From assembly GCF_018207095.1 (NCBI RefSeq), contig NZ_QOCZ01000009.1, positions 1-64,000 on the forward strand: 64,000 bases of DNA. The letters are read 5' to 3'. Below, in pieces: positions 59,435-64,000 of this stretch. The DNA comes from Nocardiopsis sp. MG754419. GTDB taxonomy: Bacteria > Actinomycetota > Actinomycetes > Streptosporangiales > Streptosporangiaceae. The first letter of the stretch is position 1. Every line of letters begins with the position of its first letter. The notes under the pieces were generated by a model. The model ran no database searches. It was not told the DNA's origin and was given only the letters and a program-made list of their open reading frames with translations. Both the position numbers and the translations under genes were made by a program.

Positions 59435-61102
59435 ATGTTCACGAAGTCTTCCCGAAAGCCGCTCGGCCTGGTGGCCGTCGCGGCGTCGCTCACCCTGGTG
59501 GCGACAGCCTGTGCGGAGAGTGACCGCGACTCCGCCGACGGCGACCAGCCTTTCGTCTTCGGATCCGCAGGTGACATCACCTCGCTGGACCCTTTCCTCA
59601 CCAACGACGGTGAGACCTTCCGGTACAGCCGACAGGTCTTCGAAACCCTCCTGGACCACGAATCCGGTGGTTCGGAAATCGTCGGTGGCCTCGCCGAGAC
59701 CTGGGAGCAGTCCGAGGACGGAACCGTCTGGACCTTCGATCTCCGCGAGGGCGTGACCTTCCACGACGGCGACGAACTCGACGCCGAGGCCGTCTGCGCC
59801 AATTTCGACCGCTGGTACAACATGACCGGCGCGTACCAGAGCTCCAACCTCTCGTACTACTGGCAGTCGATCTTCGGTGGGTTCGCCGAGCCGGACGAGG
59901 ACTTCAGCACGGGGGAGTCGCGTTTCGTCTCCTGTGACGCCGAGGACGAGCTCACCGCCGTCATCGAGATCTCCGAGTACTCCTCGATCTTCCCCGGCGG
60001 GTTCAGCCTCGCGGCCTTCGGCATCATGAGCCCCACCACCCTGGAGGCCATCTCCGACGAAGAGGTCACCGGCGAGGAGGGCAACCTCACCCTCCCCGAG
60101 TACGCCCAGGTCGCCGGCTCCCTCGCCGGCACCGGTCCGTTCACCGCCGAGGAGTGGAACCAGGACCAGGCGGAGGTCACCCTCCGGCGCAACGACGACT
60201 ACTGGGGCGACCCGGCGGGCTTCGAGACCATGATCCTGCGGGCCATCCCCGACGAGACCGCCCGCCGTCAGGCGCTGGAGGCCGGTGACATCCACGGGTA
60301 CGACCTGGTCGCCCCGGCCGACGTGGCCCCGCTGGAGGACGCCGGTTTCCAGGTGCCCACCCGTGACGTGTTCAACGTCCTGTACCTGGCCTACCAGCAG
60401 GAGAGCCACGAGGCGCTCGGCGAGATGGAGGTCCGTGAGGCCCTCTCCCACGCCGTGAACCGCCAGCGCATCGTCGACACCATCCTCCCCGAGGGCGGCG
60501 AGGTCGCCACGCAGTTCCACCCGAACACCCTCGACGGGTGGTCCTCGGACGTGCGGACCTTCGACTACGACCCGGAGCTGGCCCGCGAGATGCTCGCCGA
60601 CGCCGGTTACGAGGACGGCTTCGACGTCGAGTTCTGCTACCCGACCGAGGTCACCCGCCCGTACATGCCCGCTCCCAAGGACATCTTCGACGTCATCACC
60701 GAGGACCTCCAGGAGGTCGGCGTGACCGTCGAGGCGACCCCGTACGAGTGGTCCGTGTACTCCGGCCAGGTCGACAGCGGCAACTGCCCGATGTACCTGC
60801 TCGGGTGGACCGGCGACTACAACGACGCCTACAACTTCATCGGTACCTGGTTCTCCACGCACAACGACGCCTGGGGCCTGGACGACGACGAGCTCTTCGA
60901 CCGGATGAACGAGGTGAGCACCAACCCGGACGAGGAGGAGCGCGTCGCGGGCTACGAGGAGCTCAACGAGCTGGTCATGGACGCCCTTCCGGGTCTGCCC
61001 ATCTCCAGCTCCCCGCCCTCCATCGCGTTCGCCCCGGACGTCGAGCCGCCGAACGTCAGCCCGCTGACGCAGGAGATGTTCTCCGAGGCGTCCTGGAAGT
61101 AG
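59435..61102 (+). CDS. ABC transporter substrate-binding lipoprotein (SBP family 5)
   Basis: 555 residues from ATG 59435 (GAGGTGG 5 bases upstream); a GTG at 59426 is an alternative. Lipobox ATAC with Cys26. SBP_bac_5 features: GDITSLDPFLTNDGETFRYS, WTFDLREGVTFHDGDELDAE, GTGPFTAEEWNQDQAEVTLR, VREALSHAVNRQRIVD and YLLGWTGDYNDAYNFIGTWF. The last motif is common in peptide-binding members, so oligopeptides are a reasonable guess, but the ligand is not fixed by sequence. Contains several extra Cys residues (about 117, 156), possibly a disulfide. First gene of the operon. Confidence 0.9.
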   Translation: MFTKSSRKPLGLVAVAASLTLVATACAESDRDSADGDQPFVFGSAGDITSLDPFLTNDGETFRYSRQVFETLLDHESGGSEIVGGLAETWEQSEDGTVWTFDLREGVTFHDGDELDAEAVCANFDRWYNMTGAYQSSNLSYYWQSIFGGFAEPDEDFSTGESRFVSCDAEDELTAVIEISEYSSIFPGGFSLAAFGIMSPTTLEAISDEEVTGEEGNLTLPEYAQVAGSLAGTGPFTAEEWNQDQAEVTLRRNDDYWGDPAGFETMILRAIPDETARRQALEAGDIHGYDLVAPADVAPLEDAGFQVPTRDVFNVLYLAYQQESHEALGEMEVREALSHAVNRQRIVDTILPEGGEVATQFHPNTLDGWSSDVRTFDYDPELAREMLADAGYEDGFDVEFCYPTEVTRPYMPAPKDIFDVITEDLQEVGVTVEATPYEWSVYSGQVDSGNCPMYLLGWTGDYNDAYNFIGTWFSTHNDAWGLDDDELFDRMNEVSTNPDEEERVAGYEELNELVMDALPGLPISSSPPSIAFAPDVEPPNVSPLTQEMFSEASWK

Positions 61103-61137
61103 GACCTCCCCACCTCGACCCGAGGTGATGGGTCGCA

Positions 61138-61229
61138 CGGGCCCGATCGTCGACGACGGTCGGGCCCGGAACCACGGGGGTTCCTCGACGGAACCCCCGT
61201 GCCGTGGGCCCCGTTCGCGCGGGGCCCAC
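61138..61229 (+). terminator. Three tandem hairpins after the binding-protein gene
   Basis: Hairpin 1: 61138-61151 with 61155-61168, 14 bp with one G-T-like mismatch. Hairpin 2: CACGGGGGTTCC (61173-61184) with its complement (61190-61201). Hairpin 3: GTGGGCCCCG (61204-61213) with CGGGGCCCAC (61220-61229). They fill most of the first half of the 264-bp gap before the permease gene. Probably partial termination plus protection of the lipoprotein mRNA. Confidence 0.65.
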
Positions 61230-61366
61230 ACGTGGGCCTCCCCACGGCGGTGTTCCCCCGTCGCCGCACCTCCCCTGGGGCGCCCCACTCCACCCGATCA
61301 TCCCGCCACACCCCGGCGGGGACGCTTCGCGTCCAACGTTCTCACCACTGGCGAAAGGCGGCGAAG

Positions 61367-62371
61367 GTGCTGCGATTCATCGTCAGGCGACTCCTTCAGC
61401 TCATCCCGACCCTGGGTGGCCTGTCGATTCTGTTGTTCGTCTGGCTGCAACGGTTGCCGGGCGGGCCGGAGTACGCCCTCCTCCCCGACGACGCGACCGC
61501 CGAACAGCGCGCGATGCTGCGCCGGTCGCTCGGCCTGGACGAACCGGTCATGGTTCAGTACCTGGCCTTCCTGCGACGTATCGTCCAGGGCGACCTCGGC
61601 ACCTCCCTCCAGACCGGACGTCCGGTCCTGGACGAGTTCTTCCTGAGGTTCCCCGCCACGTTCGAGCTGGCCGTGACCGCGATGCTCATCGCCGTCACCA
61701 TCGGTCTGCCGCTCGGCTACCTGGCCGCGCGTCGGCGCGGCACCGCCCTGGACTTCGCCGCCGTCGGCGGCTCGCTCCTGGGTATCTGCACCCCGGTCTT
61801 CTTCCTCGCGTTCATCCTCAAGGTGGTCTTCGCCGAGCGCCTGGGCCTGTTCCCGTCCGCCTTCCGGCTCTCGCCCGGGATCAGCCGCACCGACATCACC
61901 GGGTTCGTCGTCCTGGACGGCATGATGACCCGTGAATGGGACGTGGTCTGGGACGCGGTCGCGCACCTGGCACTGCCGGGTCTGGCGCTGGCGTCCATCC
62001 CGCTGGCCGTGATCACCCGTATGACACGCGCGAGCGTTCTGGAGGTCATGGGCGAGGACTACGTGCGCACCGCCAACGCCAAGGGCCTGCACCGCGGCAC
62101 GGTCCGCACCCGCCACGTGCTGCGCAACGCCCTGCTGCCGGTGGTCACGGCCGTCGGTCTGCTCGCGGGCAGCCTCTTCGCCGGTGCGGTCCTCACCGAG
62201 AGCGTGTTCGCCTTCCCGGGTATCGGCTCGTTCGTCTACATCGCCACGCAGGAACGCGACTACCCGGTCCTCACCGGGTTCATCCTGCTCATCGCCACCA
62301 TGTACGTGCTCATCAACCTCCTGGTCGACATCTCGTACAGCCTCCTCGACCCGAGAGTGCGGGCCCAGTGA
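61367..62371 (+). CDS. ABC transporter permease (DppB/OppB family)
   Basis: 334 residues from GTG 61367; upstream sequence in the frame is not family-like. FIVRRLLQLIPTLGGLSILL is the standard first helix. The external loop includes LRRSLGLDEPVMVQYLAFLR and GDLGTSLQTGRPV. The EAA loop reads DYVRTANAKGLHRGTVRTRH, and the tail AGAVLTESVFAFPGIGSFVY and LLVDISYSLLDPRVRAQ is typical. Overlaps the next gene in TGATG. Confidence 0.93.
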   Translation: MLRFIVRRLLQLIPTLGGLSILLFVWLQRLPGGPEYALLPDDATAEQRAMLRRSLGLDEPVMVQYLAFLRRIVQGDLGTSLQTGRPVLDEFFLRFPATFELAVTAMLIAVTIGLPLGYLAARRRGTALDFAAVGGSLLGICTPVFFLAFILKVVFAERLGLFPSAFRLSPGISRTDITGFVVLDGMMTREWDVVWDAVAHLALPGLALASIPLAVITRMTRASVLEVMGEDYVRTANAKGLHRGTVRTRHVLRNALLPVVTAVGLLAGSLFAGAVLTESVFAFPGIGSFVYIATQERDYPVLTGFILLIATMYVLINLLVDISYSLLDPRVRAQ

Positions 62372-63417
62372 TGCCTACGACACCGAGCTCCCAGAACCCC
62401 TCCGAGAGCCCCGAGACGCAGGGCGCCGAGGACACGATGACCGAAGAGAAAGTGCCCTTCCACAAGCGCAAGGCCGCCAAGGTCGACCGGCTCGCCGAAC
62501 TCATGGGCGACCGGAGCGACGGCGGCCACGGCGCCGGGATCTGGCGTGAGGCCTTCGCCCGGATGCGGCGCAGCCCCATGGCGATCACCGGCGCGATCAT
62601 CGTCGCCGTGTTCCTGCTGGTGGCGCTGTTCTCTCCGCTCATCGCGCCCTACAGCCCCACGTCCCAGGCCTGGGGCAGCGAGGTCTTCCCCAACCGCAAC
62701 GAGTTCGTCGGCCCGCGCGCCGAGAACTGGTTGGGCCTGGACCACCTCGGCCGCGACATGTTCTCCCGGATGGTGATCGGCGCCCGCCAGACCCTCATGG
62801 TCGGTGTGGTCGCCACCCTCGTCGGCTTCCTGTTCGGCGCGCTGCTGGGCGGCGTCGCCGGTGCCTGCTCGGTCCTGGGCGGCCGTTGGGGACGTCAGGT
62901 GGACAACGCCATCATGCGCGTCATCGACATGATGCTGGCGCTGCCCGCGCTGCTGCTCGCCGTCACGGTCGCCGCGCTCATCGGCCCCAGCCTGACCACC
63001 GTCATGATCGCGGTGGGCGTCGCGCAGATCCCGATCTTCGCCCGCCTGTTGCGCGGTGCCATGATCTCCCAGGGCAACCGCGAATACGTGCTCGCGGCCC
63101 AGGCGATGGGGGTGCGCAACCACAAGATCGCGCTGACGCACATCCTGCCCAACTCCATGGGCCCGGTGATCGTGCAGTCCACGCTCACCCTGGCGACCGC
63201 CATCATCGACGCGGCCGCGCTGTCCTACCTGGGGCTGGGCAACCCCAACGCGAACTTCCCGGAGTGGGGCACGATGCTCTCCGAGGCCCAGCGGTTCCTG
63301 TCCAGCGCCCCGTCCCTGGCCGTCTACCCGGCCCTGGGCATCATCATCACCGCGCTCGGTTTCACCCTGCTGGGTGAGTCCCTGCGCGAGGCGCTCGACC
63401 CGAAGTTGAGGAAGTGA
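62371..63417 (+). CDS. ABC transporter permease (DppC/OppC family)
   Basis: 348 residues. A cytosolic tail of about 65 residues, longer than usual, then FARMRRSPMAITGAIIVAVF. The family signature ENWLGLDHLGRDMFSRMVIG follows, with the EAA loop EYVLAAQAMGVRNHKIALTH and the closing LGFTLLGESLREALDPKLRK. A downstream ATG (about residue 28) could also serve as start, but the coupling to the previous gene favours 62371. Confidence 0.92.
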   Translation: MPTTPSSQNPSESPETQGAEDTMTEEKVPFHKRKAAKVDRLAELMGDRSDGGHGAGIWREAFARMRRSPMAITGAIIVAVFLLVALFSPLIAPYSPTSQAWGSEVFPNRNEFVGPRAENWLGLDHLGRDMFSRMVIGARQTLMVGVVATLVGFLFGALLGGVAGACSVLGGRWGRQVDNAIMRVIDMMLALPALLLAVTVAALIGPSLTTVMIAVGVAQIPIFARLLRGAMISQGNREYVLAAQAMGVRNHKIALTHILPNSMGPVIVQSTLTLATAIIDAAALSYLGLGNPNANFPEWGTMLSEAQRFLSSAPSLAVYPALGIIITALGFTLLGESLREALDPKLRK

Positions 63418-63419
63418 CC

Positions 63420-64000
63420 ATGAGTTCCAGCACGCCGCTGTTGGCGGTGGACGATCTGTCGGTGGTGTTCCACCGGCGCGGGTCCGGTGAGACGCGCGCC
63501 GTCGACGGGGTCTCCTTCAGTCTGGAGGAGGGTCGCGTCACGGGCCTGGTCGGCGAGTCCGGTTGCGGTAAGAGCGTCACCTCCCTGGCCCTGATGGGGC
63601 TGCTGCCCGACCGTGGGGTCAAGGTCGGGGGCAGCGCCGTCATGCGGCTGCCGGACGGTGAGGCGGACCTGCTCCGCATCTCCCAGCGCCGCATGCGCGA
63701 CCTGCGCGGGTCCCAACTGGCGATGATCTTCCAGGACCCGCTCAGCTCGCTCAACCCGGTGGTCCCCATCGGGCTGCAGGTCACCGAGATCCTCAAGCGT
63801 CACCGGGGGTTGCGCGGCAACGCGGCCCGCAAGGAGGCGGCCGACCTGCTGTACCGGGTCGGTATCCCCGACCCCACGCGACGGCTCAACGAGTACCCGC
63901 ACCAGCTCTCCGGCGGTATGCGCCAGCGTGCGCTCATCGCCATGGCGGTGGCCTGCCGTCCCCGTCTGATGATCGCCGACGAGCCCACCACCGCCCTGGA
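63420..64000 (+). CDS. ABC transporter ATP-binding protein (DppD/OppD family), cut by window end
   Basis: Partial: 193 codons visible from ATG 63420 (GAGGAAG 9 bases upstream). Walker A GESGCGKSV, then Q-loop MIFQDPLSSLNPV, signature LSGGMRQR and Walker B LMIADEPTTALD at the very end of the window. The usual C-terminal oligo_HPY part lies beyond. A second ATPase gene is expected just outside. Confidence 0.93.
   Translation, partial: MSSSTPLLAVDDLSVVFHRRGSGETRAVDGVSFSLEEGRVTGLVGESGCGKSVTSLALMGLLPDRGVKVGGSAVMRLPDGEADLLRISQRRMRDLRGSQLAMIFQDPLSSLNPVVPIGLQVTEILKRHRGLRGNAARKEAADLLYRVGIPDPTRRLNEYPHQLSGGMRQRALIAMAVACRPRLMIADEPTTAL

Noticed and set aside
1-64000. tRNA, rRNA, CRISPR arrays, transposases or integrases
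   Set aside because: No TPsiC-like GGTTCGAATCC element in a cloverleaf context, no regularly spaced repeats and no transposase or integrase motifs were seen by eye. A tRNAscan or repeat search would be decisive.

Overview
The window is a GC-rich (roughly 70%) actinobacterial chromosome segment with strong codon-position bias. It carries a SigF/UsfX pair, a Kgd-type 2-oxoglutarate enzyme, DUF5753 and DUF4097/PadR families and several divergent regulator/target pairs. A perfect TGGGAGCGCTCCCA site, the operator described for the Thermobifida fusca cellulose regulator CelR (CebR family), sits before a mannoside operon. Together these suggest a Nocardiopsis/Streptomonospora/Thermobifida relative (family Nocardiopsidaceae). 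That placement is inference. No tRNA, rRNA, CRISPR array, IS element or prophage was seen. The region reads as ordinary chromosome rich in carbon and nitrogen catabolism.

Layout. 0-7.8 kb: a small membrane protein, anti-sigma usfX and sigF, a GNAT, a methyltransferase, a three-gene polar amino acid ABC importer and malic enzyme. 8-22.3 kb: a 59-residue HicB-like protein, a DUF4097-PadR operon with a candidate repeat operator, kgd with a DUF6104 gene, a BlaI-type regulator, an MFS exporter, a SUFU-domain protein, rlmN, a small membrane protein, an alpha/beta hydrolase, a winged-helix regulator, a nitrilase-family amidase and a Cys-rich small protein. 22.5-31.2 kb: two amine/omega-amino-acid modules, each with a class III aminotransferase and a divergent PucR regulator (aminotransferase + mmsA; gabT, with a convergent Lrp gene). 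31.3-35.5 kb: a 1043-residue protein with the scaffold of a DNA2/NAM7 superfamily 1 helicase but without its ATPase residues, then a Nei-type DNA glycosylase. 35.6-45.1 kb: a LacI regulator and an oligosaccharide uptake operon (lipoprotein, two permeases, two ATPases) ending in a GH2 beta-mannosidase. 45.2-54.3 kb: a cold-shock protein, then glycerol genes (glpD, glpF, glpK, IclR regulator) around an orphan DUF5753 regulator, then threonine aldolase and a DJ-1/PfpI protein. 55-57.8 kb: a gluconate module (gntP, GntR-family regulator, gntK). 58-64 kb: two unknown small proteins and a second Opp/Dpp-type ABC operon cut by the window end.

The regulation can be read directly in several places. 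A 7-1-7 dyad (consensus close to TACGACA-N-TGTCGTA) occurs before glpD (twice), glpK and the IclR gene, so a local glycerol regulon can be written down. A perfect AATGGTA-T-TACCATT dyad precedes gntP. AACCGGTT-core sites precede both the LacI gene and the transporter it probably controls, and the transporter also has the CelR/CebR-type site. A perfect TTTACAT-G-ATGTAAA dyad separates the first PucR gene from its target. Strong GC-rich hairpins, many built on a GGGCCC core, close most operons. Hairpins also separate the lipoprotein gene from the permease genes in all three ABC operons.

The most unusual gene is the pseudo-helicase at 31.4-34.5 kb: motifs around the active site are recognisable, but Walker A Lys, Walker B Asp/Glu and the catalytic residues of an apparent C-terminal nuclease-like domain are gone. 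A perfect 14-bp palindrome lies just upstream.
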